Assembly: GCA_001804915.1 (NCBI GenBank)
Contig: MHDI01000094.1
Coordinates: 1 to 36,039, forward strand
DNA from: Nitrospinae bacterium RIFCSPHIGHO2_02_FULL_39_82
Lineage (GTDB): Bacteria; Nitrospinota; Nitrospinia; UBA9942
Direction: 5' to 3'
DNA length: 36,039 nt
The notes under the pieces are model-generated. The model saw only the letters and a list, made by a program, of their open reading frames with translations, ran no database searches and was not told where the DNA came from. A program made the translations under genes and the position numbers. Below are positions 16,431 to 24,152 of the stretch, in pieces. Within the stretch, counting starts at the first letter, position 1. Each line of letters begins with the position of its first letter.

Positions 16431-16733
16431 TCACTTTTTCTTCTTCTTTGCTTTTGGAGCCTTTGAGGCTTCAAGCTGTTTGGTCAAGTCAGATAACTTG
16501 GCACTCAACTCATCTCTCATATGAGTGAGTCCTTCAACCTGAGATCTTAAAGCAGAATTTTCAGTGGTGAGGTCTTTCAGCTTACTGTCCAGTATAGTTT
16601 TTTCTACATTAAGGGATTCCACCTGACTTTTTAAGGTGGCATTTTCTTCCTGGAGTTGTTTTGATTGGCAACCTGAAAACAGTGGAATTAAAACAAATGC
16701 CGTCAACAGCAATCCCTTTATTAAATTTCTCAA
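16431..16733 (-). CDS. Small coiled-coil lipoprotein ending in poly-lysine (Lpp-like)
   Basis: About 100 residues: lipobox LFSGC with Cys22, then a regular heptad coiled coil (about 25-88) and a tail KAPKAKKKKK. Size, architecture and C-terminal lysine match Braun lipoprotein in design, although the sequence is not recognisably Lpp. The start is TTG at 16733 because AAAGGAGG lies eight bases before it; the GTG at 16742 is inside that ribosome binding site. It is a candidate substrate for the two L,D-transpeptidases encoded downstream, which is inference. Confidence 0.85.
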   Translation of the reverse strand: MRNLIKGLLLTAFVLIPLFSGCQSKQLQEENATLKSQVESLNVEKTILDSKLKDLTTENSALRSQVEGLTHMRDELSAKLSDLTKQLEASKAPKAKKKKK

Positions 16734-16779
16734 TATAATCACCTCCTTTCAGTTAATATTTTATCCCAGATTATGCATT

Positions 16780-16889
16780 AGCCACGAATGAACACAAATT
16801 AAAAGACAAGTGCAGTAGATAGTGAATAATGAATAGTTTTTACTGACTACTATTCACTAACGACTATTAACTATCTTTTACCTGTGGCT
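16780..16889. repeat. Nested repeat: 7-bp-phased palindrome inside a 10-bp-phased half element
   Basis: The outer arms AGCCAC (16780-16785) and GTGGCT (16884-16889) with CACGAA/CACAAA 10 bp apart (16783, 16793) match the 10-bp-phase family. Inside, AGATAGT-GAATAAT-GAATAGT (16818-16838) and GACTACT-ATTCACT-AACGACT-ATTAACT (16845-16872) form 7-bp-phased arms that are reverse complements of each other. This fills the gap between the small lipoprotein and the ATP-grasp gene; nothing else is seen there. Confidence 0.75.
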
Positions 16890-16952
16890 TAAAGCATTTT
16901 TTGGGTTTATATATTGGTCATTATTTATTTATTGGAATTTGGTTGTTGGTTA

Positions 16953-17957
16953 TTAAATCAGCCCATACCTCTTCCTCGCTATAGTCAGTATATTCATTAT
17001 CATCTCATTATAACTTATTCCGGATATCCTTGCAGCCTTTGGAAAGCATGAATTGTCTTCAGGGTTTGGCAGTATTCCGGGTAATGGATTAAGTTCAAGT
17101 ATATTGGGATTTCCATTTGTATCAAGTCTGATATCTATCCTGCACCAATCTCTGCATCTGAGAGCCCTATAAGACTTCAGGGCAACATCCTCTATTTTAT
17201 GCCTTAGTCCATCGGTAATATCTGCCGGACATTGAAATATCTCAAGGGGATTATCTGCCTTATCCCACAACCACTTAGCTTCATAAGAATATATAGGGTT
17301 GACCCCATCGGGAAGGGTATCAAACCTTATCTCAACAATGGGAAATATTTTTGTATCCCCATCGTTTCCCATAATCGCCACCGTGAATTCCCTTCCCTTT
17401 AGATATTCTTCAATAATGGCAGGTTGGTGATACTGAGCGATAACCTCCTCAACCTTTTTCTTTAAATCAGAAATTGTGAATACTACGGCATCGTTTCTGA
17501 CTCCCTTACTTGAACCCTCATGAAGGGGTTTTACGATAATGGGAAAGTTTTTCAATCTTACCCTCTCTAAGGTAGACGATACTACCTGAAATGATGGGGT
17601 AGGTATTTGATAAGATGATAATATCTCTTTGGCTCTACCTTTGTCAAGACATAAAGAGAGTGTCAGAGGGTCAGAACCCGTGTAAGGAATAGAGAGCATC
17701 TCTAAGATGGCAGGTATATGGGATTCCCTATTTGCCCCGTCTCTACCCTCTGCCATGTTGAATATAATATCAGGTTTTGAATTTTTAAAGTTTTCCACCG
17801 CATTTTCATCCGCCTCAATCAGAATAACCTCATATTGTGTTGATAGGGCAGACCTCACTGCCTCAATAGTTTCCTCTGTATCCCATTCTGCATCCCAGTC
17901 AGATGGAAGCCCTTCTCTATGCCCTTTTTTTAGATTGAAAGTCAGACCGACACGCAT
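16953..17957 (-). CDS. ATP-grasp ligase, D-Ala-D-Ala ligase-like (copy 1)
   Basis: A 334-residue ATP-grasp enzyme that would join two amino-acid-like substrates with ATP. The ATP-grasp core runs from about 100 to 300, with KPLHEGSSKG (143-152), EEYLKGRE (183-190) and the magnesium-binding Asp275, Glu288 and Asn290 in RIDIR ... LELNPLPG. It lies two bases after the kamA stop and is probably translated with it. It is a paralogue of the second ATP-grasp enzyme at 19820 (30 of 59 residues identical by eye across the segment beginning at 140). A cell-wall D-Ala-D-Ala role is possible, but the pairing with lysine aminomutase suggests a beta-lysine-containing product. Confidence 0.9.
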   Translation of the reverse strand: MRVGLTFNLKKGHREGLPSDWDAEWDTEETIEAVRSALSTQYEVILIEADENAVENFKNSKPDIIFNMAEGRDGANRESHIPAILEMLSIPYTGSDPLTLSLCLDKGRAKEILSSYQIPTPSFQVVSSTLERVRLKNFPIIVKPLHEGSSKGVRNDAVVFTISDLKKKVEEVIAQYHQPAIIEEYLKGREFTVAIMGNDGDTKIFPIVEIRFDTLPDGVNPIYSYEAKWLWDKADNPLEIFQCPADITDGLRHKIEDVALKSYRALRCRDWCRIDIRLDTNGNPNILELNPLPGILPNPEDNSCFPKAARISGISYNEMIMNILTIARKRYGLI

Positions 17958-17959
17958 AA

Positions 17960-19198
17960 CTACCCTCTTTTGAATAGCTCAAATTGTTTAAGCCGTTTGG
18001 CAGATTCATGATATTCAAATATCTTTCCTTCATAGTTCCTTAAAGTTACCCGTCTGTCAGCCTGAGATATAAGATATGCAGGACTAAGAGGAATCTTGCC
18101 ACCTCCCCCTGGTGCATCAATGACAAAGGTGGGAACGGCATAACCAGTGGTATGTCCCCTGAGCTTTTCTATTATATTGATACCTGCCGAGACAGGTGTG
18201 CGGAAATGCCCTGTTCCAACTGCCGGGTCACACTGATAGATATAGTATGGTCTGACCCGTATCTTAAGGAGTTCATGCATAAGCTTTTTCATGATATGAG
18301 GCTTATCATTTATTCCACGGAGAAGGACAGTCTGACTTCCGAGAGGAATTCCTGCATTTGCTAAAAGTTCACATGCCCTCTTTACCTCTTTTGTAATCTC
18401 TTTTGGATGGCAAAAATGGATACTCATCCAGAGTGGATGATATTTTTTGAGTGTTTCTGTAAGAGATATATCTATTCGCTGAGGAAGAGTTACAGGAACA
18501 CGGGTGCCAATCCTTATTATTTCAACAGATGGTATTTTTCTCAGGTTTGCAAGTATATCCTCCAACATTTCCTCTCTAAGCAAAAGAGGGTCTCCACCTG
18601 ATATCAAGACATCCCTTATTTTCCTGTTTGCCCTTATATAAGAATATACATCGTTGAGTCTATTCTTTGAGATGACATTCTCTTCAGCTCCTACTATTCT
18701 CCTCCGTGTGCAATATCTGCAATACATGGCACACTGGTCTGTAACTATAAGGAGTGCCCTGTCAGGATATCTGTGTACAAGACCTGGAAGTGGTGAATGG
18801 GTATCTTCACCGCAAGGGTCAACCATATCATGGGATGAGATATAAGATTCTTCTCTTCTGGGGACTGCCTGACGGCGGATTGGACAGTCAGGATTGTAAG
18901 GGTCAATCAAAGAGGCGAAATAAGGAGTTATTGCCATTGCCAGCCTTCCCCCCGCAGCAATTACACCCTCTTTCTCTTCCGGAGTCAATTTAATAATCTC
19001 TTCTAACTGTTCAAGCGTAGTAATTCTTTCTTTTAACTGCCAGTGCCAGTTATTCCATAACTCTTTTGAAACAGGTTTTATTGACCTTTTTTCCTCTGTG
19101 GTATTTATATTAGGCGGGAGTTTAAAAATTTGATGACCAACTATTATGGGTATTTTACTACCGGGAGGCTCTTCAAAACTACACTCCGATGATTCCAT
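17960..19198 (-). CDS. kamA: L-lysine 2,3-aminomutase (radical SAM, PLP)
   Basis: A 412-residue enzyme converting L-lysine to L-beta-lysine. The radical SAM cluster is Cys156, Cys160 and Cys163 (CAMYCRYC). The PLP lysine is Lys368 in DAPGGGGK, and the two aspartates that hold the lysine side chain in the clostridial enzyme are present (Asp324 in QCDPAVG and Asp361 in VIDAP), as is the CTRRR arginine cluster. Length and these residues favour true lysine 2,3-aminomutase (AblA/KamA) over the shorter EpmB. It has its own promoter upstream. A GGAGGG site lies about 14 bases before the ATG, an unusually long gap. The usual partner for osmolyte synthesis, a full-length AblB acetyltransferase, is not seen. 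Confidence 0.95.
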   Translation of the reverse strand: MESSECSFEEPPGSKIPIIVGHQIFKLPPNINTTEEKRSIKPVSKELWNNWHWQLKERITTLEQLEEIIKLTPEEKEGVIAAGGRLAMAITPYFASLIDPYNPDCPIRRQAVPRREESYISSHDMVDPCGEDTHSPLPGLVHRYPDRALLIVTDQCAMYCRYCTRRRIVGAEENVISKNRLNDVYSYIRANRKIRDVLISGGDPLLLREEMLEDILANLRKIPSVEIIRIGTRVPVTLPQRIDISLTETLKKYHPLWMSIHFCHPKEITKEVKRACELLANAGIPLGSQTVLLRGINDKPHIMKKLMHELLKIRVRPYYIYQCDPAVGTGHFRTPVSAGINIIEKLRGHTTGYAVPTFVIDAPGGGGKIPLSPAYLISQADRRVTLRNYEGKIFEYHESAKRLKQFELFKRG

Positions 19199-19240
19199 AT
19201 AAAATTTCTTTTTCCCTCCATAAAAAGTTAATATTTAGCG

Positions 19241-19255
19241 TACCATAAAATGGTA
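19241..19255. promoter_or_regulatory. Dyad in the kamA leader
   Basis: TACCAT-AAA-ATGGTA is a perfect 6-bp inverted repeat, extended by TAGC/GCTA with one bulged base. It lies between the likely kamA transcription start near 19290 and the gene, so it could be an operator or an RNA hairpin. Confidence 0.4.
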
Positions 19256-19296
19256 GCTATAAAACCATCTCACTTACTGCATTTTCTATTTATTAA

Positions 19297-19325
19297 AATA
19301 TAAACACAATATATTGCGGTGTCAA
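19297..19325 (-). promoter_or_regulatory. Sigma70-type promoter for kamA and ATP-grasp copy 1
   Basis: On the minus strand TTGACA (19325-19320) and TATATT (19302-19297) are separated by 17 bases. The -35 is perfect consensus and the -10 differs at one position. It lies in the gap between the GNAT stop and kamA. Confidence 0.7.
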
Positions 19326-19347
19326 GAAAATTTTTAAAATAAGACTT

Positions 19348-19836
19348 TCAGGGCAGAGAGAATATTTTTTTATAAATTATTTTATCATCTCCTGTCGAAT
19401 AAAAATCTTTTACCCTTGCCTCTTTTGCAAAACCATTTTTTAAATAGAATCTACGGGCTTTTTCATAGACTGCCCTTGAGGATGTTTCGGCAAGAAGCAT
19501 TCTCCCTGATAGTTTTATTATTTCATCCTCTACATATTTAAGGAGTCTCTTGCCGATACCATATCTTTGATATTCTGGCTTGACAACAAGCCAGTAAATG
19601 TCATAAACAGAATCTGTGAGTGGTGATTTTCCATAGCATGCATATCCAAGTATTTCTTCGTTATCATTTAAGGCAGAGGCAATAAAATAGTCCTTCTGGT
19701 GGAGGTTATTAAGGTATATATCTATCAGTTCAAGTGCGCAGTTGATTTCCATTTGATTGAAGACATCACATCTCAAGAGTATGGATTTAATAGCCTCTCT
19801 GTCTTCGCTTATCATTCTTCTAATTTTTATTTCCAT
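19348..19836 (-). CDS. GNAT-family N-acetyltransferase
   Basis: A 162-residue acetyltransferase with a clear acetyl-CoA motif A (VVKPEYQRYGIGKRLL; Q/R-x-x-G-x-G at 90-95) and a C-terminal FYLKNGF motif B. The substrate is not recognisable. Its start overlaps the end of the second ATP-grasp gene by 17 bases, with GGAGAGG upstream of ATG at 19836. It is much shorter than AblB beta-lysine acetyltransferases (about 270 residues), so acetyl-beta-lysine synthesis cannot be assumed, but the nearby kamA makes a lysine-derived amine a plausible substrate. Confidence 0.9.
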   Translation of the reverse strand: MEIKIRRMISEDREAIKSILLRCDVFNQMEINCALELIDIYLNNLHQKDYFIASALNDNEEILGYACYGKSPLTDSVYDIYWLVVKPEYQRYGIGKRLLKYVEDEIIKLSGRMLLAETSSRAVYEKARRFYLKNGFAKEARVKDFYSTGDDKIIYKKIFSLP

Positions 19837-20851
19837 AAGACCTCTCCAGTGCAGTATTCAGGATATTTTTAATCATATCTTTGTATGAGCATCCTGCTGT
19901 CTTTGCTGATTCTGCCATCCCTCCATTGATTGATATATCAGGATTGGAATTTACCTCTAAAACAACAGGTGTTTTATCTTCTCTCATTCTGATATCAACT
20001 CTGGCATAATCCCTGCACCCTGTAACCTTGAATGCCCTCAATGCCACTTCCTTTATTTTCTGCTCCTTATCACTGTCAATATTTGCAGGACATAGGGACG
20101 CTGTAAGCTTATATATATCACTTTCTTCCATCCACTTGGATTTATAACAGAGTATTTTCGGTGCATTAACAGGTAATTTAGAATAATCTATTTCAGATAA
20201 AGGTAAAACAACGGACGGGTGATTTCCTATAATTGATATACTGAATTCTCTGCCATCTATATACTCTTCTATCAGAGCCGTTTGATTATATTTATTGAAA
20301 ATATATTCAACCTTTTTCCTGAGTGTGTCAATATTGAAAACAACTGAGTCTCTGTCAATACCGAGACTGCCATCTTCTGATAATGGTTTAATGAAGAGGG
20401 GAAACTGCAGATTACAGATTAAAGATTCCAGATTATTAATATTGTCAATATTAATCTGTATTCCTCGGGGGACTGAAATGTTATCTTGATTTAGAATTTG
20501 TTTGGTCTTCCATTTATCGTTTGTTAATCCTATGACTGCAGGTGGAGAACCCGTATACACAATATTGAGCAGTTCAAAGAGGGCAGCTATATTCATCTCC
20601 ATAGAAGTGTCACCATCAAATGCCTCACAGAGATTGAATATGATGCAGGGTTTTGATTTCTCTATTCTTTCTATTGTATTTATTAGGTTGCTGGGATTTA
20701 AAGCTATTCGGGAGGCATCAAAACCTGATTTGATTAATGCTATTTCTATATCTATGGATGTCTTTACTACTGACCTCAGAGAGATTATATCTTCTTCAAT
20801 ACCCTTTTTCGATAAGAGGTCATCATTATAAACAATGATTATATTTTTCAC
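19820..20851 (-). CDS. ATP-grasp ligase, D-Ala-D-Ala ligase-like (copy 2)
   Basis: About 343 residues. Starting at GTG 20851, it overlaps the arginine decarboxylase stop as TAGTG, so translation is likely coupled; a longer TTG start at 20887 gives an implausible Cys/Ser-rich leader. ATP-grasp features are FIKPLSEDGSLG, EEYIDGREF and the metal site RVDIR ... LEVNSNPD. It is a paralogue of the enzyme at 16953. A short 7-bp-phased repeat in the gene (20404-20438) is translated as the segment NNLESLICNLQF just before the ATP-binding strand, so repeat DNA has been absorbed into the protein. Substrates are unknown. Confidence 0.9.
   Translation of the reverse strand: MKNIIIVYNDDLLSKKGIEEDIISLRSVVKTSIDIEIALIKSGFDASRIALNPSNLINTIERIEKSKPCIIFNLCEAFDGDTSMEMNIAALFELLNIVYTGSPPAVIGLTNDKWKTKQILNQDNISVPRGIQINIDNINNLESLICNLQFPLFIKPLSEDGSLGIDRDSVVFNIDTLRKKVEYIFNKYNQTALIEEYIDGREFSISIIGNHPSVVLPLSEIDYSKLPVNAPKILCYKSKWMEESDIYKLTASLCPANIDSDKEQKIKEVALRAFKVTGCRDYARVDIRMREDKTPVVLEVNSNPDISINGGMAESAKTAGCSYKDMIKNILNTALERSYGNKN
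20404..20438. repeat. 7-bp-phased repeat inside ATP-grasp copy 2
   Basis: ACTGCAG, ATTACAG, ATTAAAG, ATTCCAG and ATTATTA follow one another in exact 7-base phase on the plus strand. The tract lies within a coding region. Confidence 0.75.
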
Positions 20852-21393
20852 TAAAATAAAAGTACTGCTGCTGCAACAACTGTGCAATAGCCATTTTTTA
20901 CCACTGCAGTCTGGGTTATATTTGTTGTCCTGACTATCTTGCCGCTGATTTTGAAGACATCTTCCTTCTCATCCCAGCTTTTATTTTCATCAAATTCAAC
21001 ACCGAGGGTTGAGGCGAGCATTGCAGCAGCCAGATCTTCCGAATAATCCCCTGCAGATTTTTCAGTTTTACCATAGGAATGATGTTCACTCAGATATCCG
21101 TATATAGTTTTATCAGTTGGTATTGCACAACCTACAGAAGCTGCAACCAAACGATGCGGTTCATTGCTTCCACATCTCGCAAGTACACAATATGTTATCA
21201 TCCCCGGTATTAATTGTCTTATTCCCTCATTTCTGCTGATTATCTTGCAGCCTGGTGGAAATATACTGGAGACATAAACCAGATTACACTTTTCAATACC
21301 TGCATCTCTGAGTGCAAGCTCAAAAGAGCGAAGTTCCTCCTTATGAGTTCCAACACCTTTGGTAAAAAACACTTTCTTGGGTACAAGTACCAT
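20851..21393 (-). CDS. pdaD: Pyruvoyl-dependent arginine decarboxylase
   Basis: A 180-residue proenzyme expected to cleave itself between Ser42 and Ser43 in [10 protein letters not shown], leaving a pyruvoyl group on the alpha chain (43-180) and a short beta chain (1-42). The serine site, [15 protein letters not shown] and the GCAIP segment are typical of the family that turns arginine into agmatine. AGGAGG lies shortly before ATG at 21393. It is the first gene of the ATP-grasp/GNAT group and overlaps the next gene by one base, so agmatine may feed that pathway or polyamine synthesis. The former is inference. Confidence 0.93.
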   Translation of the reverse strand: MVLVPKKVFFTKGVGTHKEELRSFELALRDAGIEKCNLVYVSSIFPPGCKIISRNEGIRQLIPGMITYCVLARCGSNEPHRLVAASVGCAIPTDKTIYGYLSEHHSYGKTEKSAGDYSEDLAAAMLASTLGVEFDENKSWDEKEDVFKISGKIVRTTNITQTAVVKNGYCTVVAAAVLLF

Positions 21394-21415
21394 TTATTTT
21401 CCTCCTCTTAATCAA

Positions 21416-21480
21416 GGGGTAAGGATTAAAAAAAAGGATTAGTGGGATAAATTACCCCTTAATCCTTATCCCTTACCCCA
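21416..21480. repeat. 7-bp-phased inverted repeat between nadE and the decarboxylase gene
   Basis: The left arm GGGGTAA-GGATTAA (21416-21429) pairs in reverse with CCCTTAA-TCCTTAT-CCCTTAC-CCC (21456-21479), both in 7-base phase. The right arm supplies the last four codons and the stop of nadE. Confidence 0.75.
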
Positions 21481-23166
21481 TTTATTTGTTATTGGTAGCC
21501 TTCTATCCTTACCGAATGCCTTCGGTGTTATTTTTATGCCGGGAGGAGCCTGCCTTCTTTTATATTCATTTTTATCTACCATTTGTGCAATCCTCCTTAC
21601 TATTTCTTCGTTATACCCCATTTTCACAATCTTTTCTACCGGTTTATCCTCCTCTACATAGGCATGGAGTATTGGGTCAAGCACAGAATACGGTGGAAGT
21701 GTATCTGCATCCTTCTGATTAGGTTTTAGTTCTGCGGATGGCTCCTTTTCCAGTATGCTTCTTGTTATAATCTCCCTCCCTTCTAAAGAGTTTTTATATT
21801 TAGCAAGTTCATATACGAGTGTCTTTGGAACATCCTTTAAAATTGCAAATCCCCCTGCCATATCTCCATAAAGAGTGCAATAGCCTGTGCTTATCTCACT
21901 CTTGTTGCCTGTTGTAAGAACTAACCAGCCAAATTTATTAGAGAGTGCCATCAGAATGTTTCCCCTTATACGGGCCTGTATATTTTCTTCTGTGGTATCC
22001 CTTTGCAATTTCTCAAATACATCCTCAAGGGTAGTATCATAGGTCTCCATCAAGGCAGATATGGATATCTTAAAAAATTTTATACTGAGATTTTTTGAGA
22101 GTTCTTCTGCATCAATAATACTGCCCGCTGATGAGAATAGTGACGGCATGGAGACACCTATTACATTATCATTTCCAAGTGCATCTACTACAATAACGGC
22201 AGTTAGTGCCGAATCTATCCCTCCACTCAAACCTATTACTACCTTTGAAAATCCATTTTTTCTAACATAATCTCTTGTCCCGAGGAGGAGGGCGGTATAT
22301 ATCTCCCCTAATTTATCCAGGGGTTTATTTTTACCAGTCTCAGGGAGATGTGGTTTTATCTCCCCATTGGATTTTCCACTCACCTTTATTACTTTTACAG
22401 GAGGGATTTTCGATTTTCGATTACTTATACCTGAAAATTCTAAATCAGCAAATATCATATCCTCTTCAAACTGCTTACCCTCTGCAATAAGTCTTCCTTT
22501 TTTATCGAATACAAAACTATTTCCATCGAACACAAGCTCATCCTGTCCACCTATGAGATTGTTATATATTATATGGCAATTATTCTCCCTTGCCCTTTCT
22601 GATATCATCTTTTTCCGTAACTCACCTTTCCCTGAATGATATGGAGAAGAAGAAATATTTATTATAAGTTCAGCCCCTCCCTTTTTTGCCTGCCATCTTG
22701 GCGGCCCTTCATGATACCATATGTCTTCACATATGTTTATTCCCGTAACTATACCATTTATAATAAATACAGGGCATTCCTGCCCTGGCTGAAAATATCT
22801 TTTCTCATCAAAAACAGCATAGTTTGGCAAATATATTTTATGGTATACCCCTTTGATTTTTCCCTTGTTCAAAACGGCAGCGGCGTTGTAAATGGCATCT
22901 TTTTTATCAGCAAAACCAACAATAGCGGTTAATCTTTTTGTCTCTTTTGCAATTTTTTTTAAATACTCCTTATTCTCACTGACAAAATCTTCCCTTAACA
23001 AAAGGTCTTCAGGGGGATAACCTGTAATAGCCAATTCAGGGAATATTACTATATCTGTTTTAAACTTTGAAGCTTTTTTGATGTATTCAATAATTTTTTT
23101 TGTATTTCCCCCGAGGTCACCGACGGTGGTATTTATCTGTGCGACAGCTATTCGTAAGCTTGACAC
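21466..23166 (-). CDS. nadE: Glutamine-dependent NAD+ synthetase
   Basis: A 566-residue two-domain enzyme making NAD+ from deamido-NAD+, ATP and glutamine. The N-terminal nitrilase-type glutaminase domain has Glu44, Lys110 and Cys146. The C-terminal synthetase has the PP-loop SGGIDS at 314-319. The start is GTG at 23166, six bases after GGAGGGGG; a TTG at 23184 lies inside that site. The last residues (KWGKG) come from the flanking 7-bp-phased repeat, and a shorter repeat occurs inside the gene at 22406-22426. Confidence 0.95.
   Translation of the reverse strand: MSSLRIAVAQINTTVGDLGGNTKKIIEYIKKASKFKTDIVIFPELAITGYPPEDLLLREDFVSENKEYLKKIAKETKRLTAIVGFADKKDAIYNAAAVLNKGKIKGVYHKIYLPNYAVFDEKRYFQPGQECPVFIINGIVTGINICEDIWYHEGPPRWQAKKGGAELIINISSSPYHSGKGELRKKMISERARENNCHIIYNNLIGGQDELVFDGNSFVFDKKGRLIAEGKQFEEDMIFADLEFSGISNRKSKIPPVKVIKVSGKSNGEIKPHLPETGKNKPLDKLGEIYTALLLGTRDYVRKNGFSKVVIGLSGGIDSALTAVIVVDALGNDNVIGVSMPSLFSSAGSIIDAEELSKNLSIKFFKISISALMETYDTTLEDVFEKLQRDTTEENIQARIRGNILMALSNKFGWLVLTTGNKSEISTGYCTLYGDMAGGFAILKDVPKTLVYELAKYKNSLEGREIITRSILEKEPSAELKPNQKDADTLPPYSVLDPILHAYVEEDKPVEKIVKMGYNEEIVRRIAQMVDKNEYKRRQAPPGIKITPKAFGKDRRLPITNKWGKG
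22406..22426. repeat. Short 7-bp-phased repeat inside nadE
   Basis: ATTTTCG, ATTTTCG and ATTACTT run in 7-base phase and encode part of the interdomain linker ISNRKSKI. It is short enough that chance cannot be excluded on its own. Confidence 0.5.
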
Positions 23167-23231
23167 CTTAACCCCCTCCTGCAAAGATATATTAAAAAGG
23201 ATGGATATGCAAGAATAAATTTAAAACAGAT

Positions 23232-24152
23232 TTAAGTAACAATGGACCCAGTTATTTCTTTTATTGCTTTAATGCTTTTTTGTTCACAGTATAATTCTAA
23301 TCCATCTATAATCTTCTCTGTTACTGCAGGGTCGATGAAATTAGCAGTTCCCACCTGAACTGCAGAGGCACCTGCAATCATGAATTCAATAGAATCTTTA
23401 TAGGTCATTATCCCTCCGATACCGATTACTGGCAATTTAATACTCCTTGCCACCTGCCAGACCATTTTCAGGGCAACAGGTTTGATTGCAGGTCCTGAGA
23501 GACCGCCAATTATATTTGCTAATTTTGGGCGTCTGGTTTCAATATCAATCGCCATACCTGAGAGTGTATTAATAAGTGAAATTGCATCTGCACCTGCCTC
23601 AGCGGCAGACCTTGCAATGACGGTTATATCAGTAACATTGGGAGATAGTTTCACTATCAGTGGAAGATTTGTATTTTTTCTGACAGCGCTGACCACCCTG
23701 AAAGTTAAATCAGAATTTGTCCCGAACTCAAGCCACCCCTCCTGTTTATTAGGACAGGAGATATTCATCTCAAGCCCGTGTATGCCGGGAGCAGAACCTG
23801 CCATTTTTGCAATTTCGCAGTATTCATCAATGGAATCACCAAAGAAATTTACAATAACCTTAGTATCATATTTTTTAAGAAAGGGGAGTTTTTCTTTTAT
23901 AAAGGTATCCATTCCTATATTCTGCAAACCGATAGAATTGAGCATACCTGCCTCTGTCTCTACAATCCGTGGAGGGGGATTACCGTTTCTTGGGGTAAGG
24001 GATAGTCCTTTAACAATAATTGCACCTAATTTATTGATATTCACATAAGGGGCATATTCCTCTCCATATCCAAATGTCCCCGACGCTACCATTACAGGAT
24101 TTTTTAGGTTTATACCCGCAATATTGACTGAAAGGTCTATATCTCTTCCCAT
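23232..24152 (-). CDS. pyrD: Dihydroorotate dehydrogenase, catalytic subunit (class 1B)
   Basis: A 306-residue FMN enzyme oxidising dihydroorotate to orotate in pyrimidine synthesis. The active-site Cys133 in EMNISCPN marks class 1, and the C-terminal FMN-phosphate segment IGIGGIMTYKD ... GASAVQVGTA is present. The adjacent pyrK gene, overlapping by 16 bases, makes this class 1B, which passes electrons to NAD+. Confidence 0.96.
   Translation of the reverse strand: MGRDIDLSVNIAGINLKNPVMVASGTFGYGEEYAPYVNINKLGAIIVKGLSLTPRNGNPPPRIVETEAGMLNSIGLQNIGMDTFIKEKLPFLKKYDTKVIVNFFGDSIDEYCEIAKMAGSAPGIHGLEMNISCPNKQEGWLEFGTNSDLTFRVVSAVRKNTNLPLIVKLSPNVTDITVIARSAAEAGADAISLINTLSGMAIDIETRRPKLANIIGGLSGPAIKPVALKMVWQVARSIKLPVIGIGGIMTYKDSIEFMIAGASAVQVGTANFIDPAVTEKIIDGLELYCEQKSIKAIKEITGSIVT

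Noticed and set aside
17960-19198. EpmB, the EF-P-specific lysine aminomutase
   Set aside because: Length (412 residues) and the two side-chain aspartates fit free-lysine 2,3-aminomutase, and no epmA or efp gene is adjacent.
19348-19836. AblB beta-lysine acetyltransferase
   Set aside because: It is a GNAT protein near kamA but far too short and without recognisable AblB features; only a general GNAT call is justified.
20851-20887. Longer TTG start for ATP-grasp copy 2 (Cys/Ser-rich leader)
   Set aside because: The extension lies wholly within the decarboxylase gene and has no family resemblance; the TAGTG overlap start is better.
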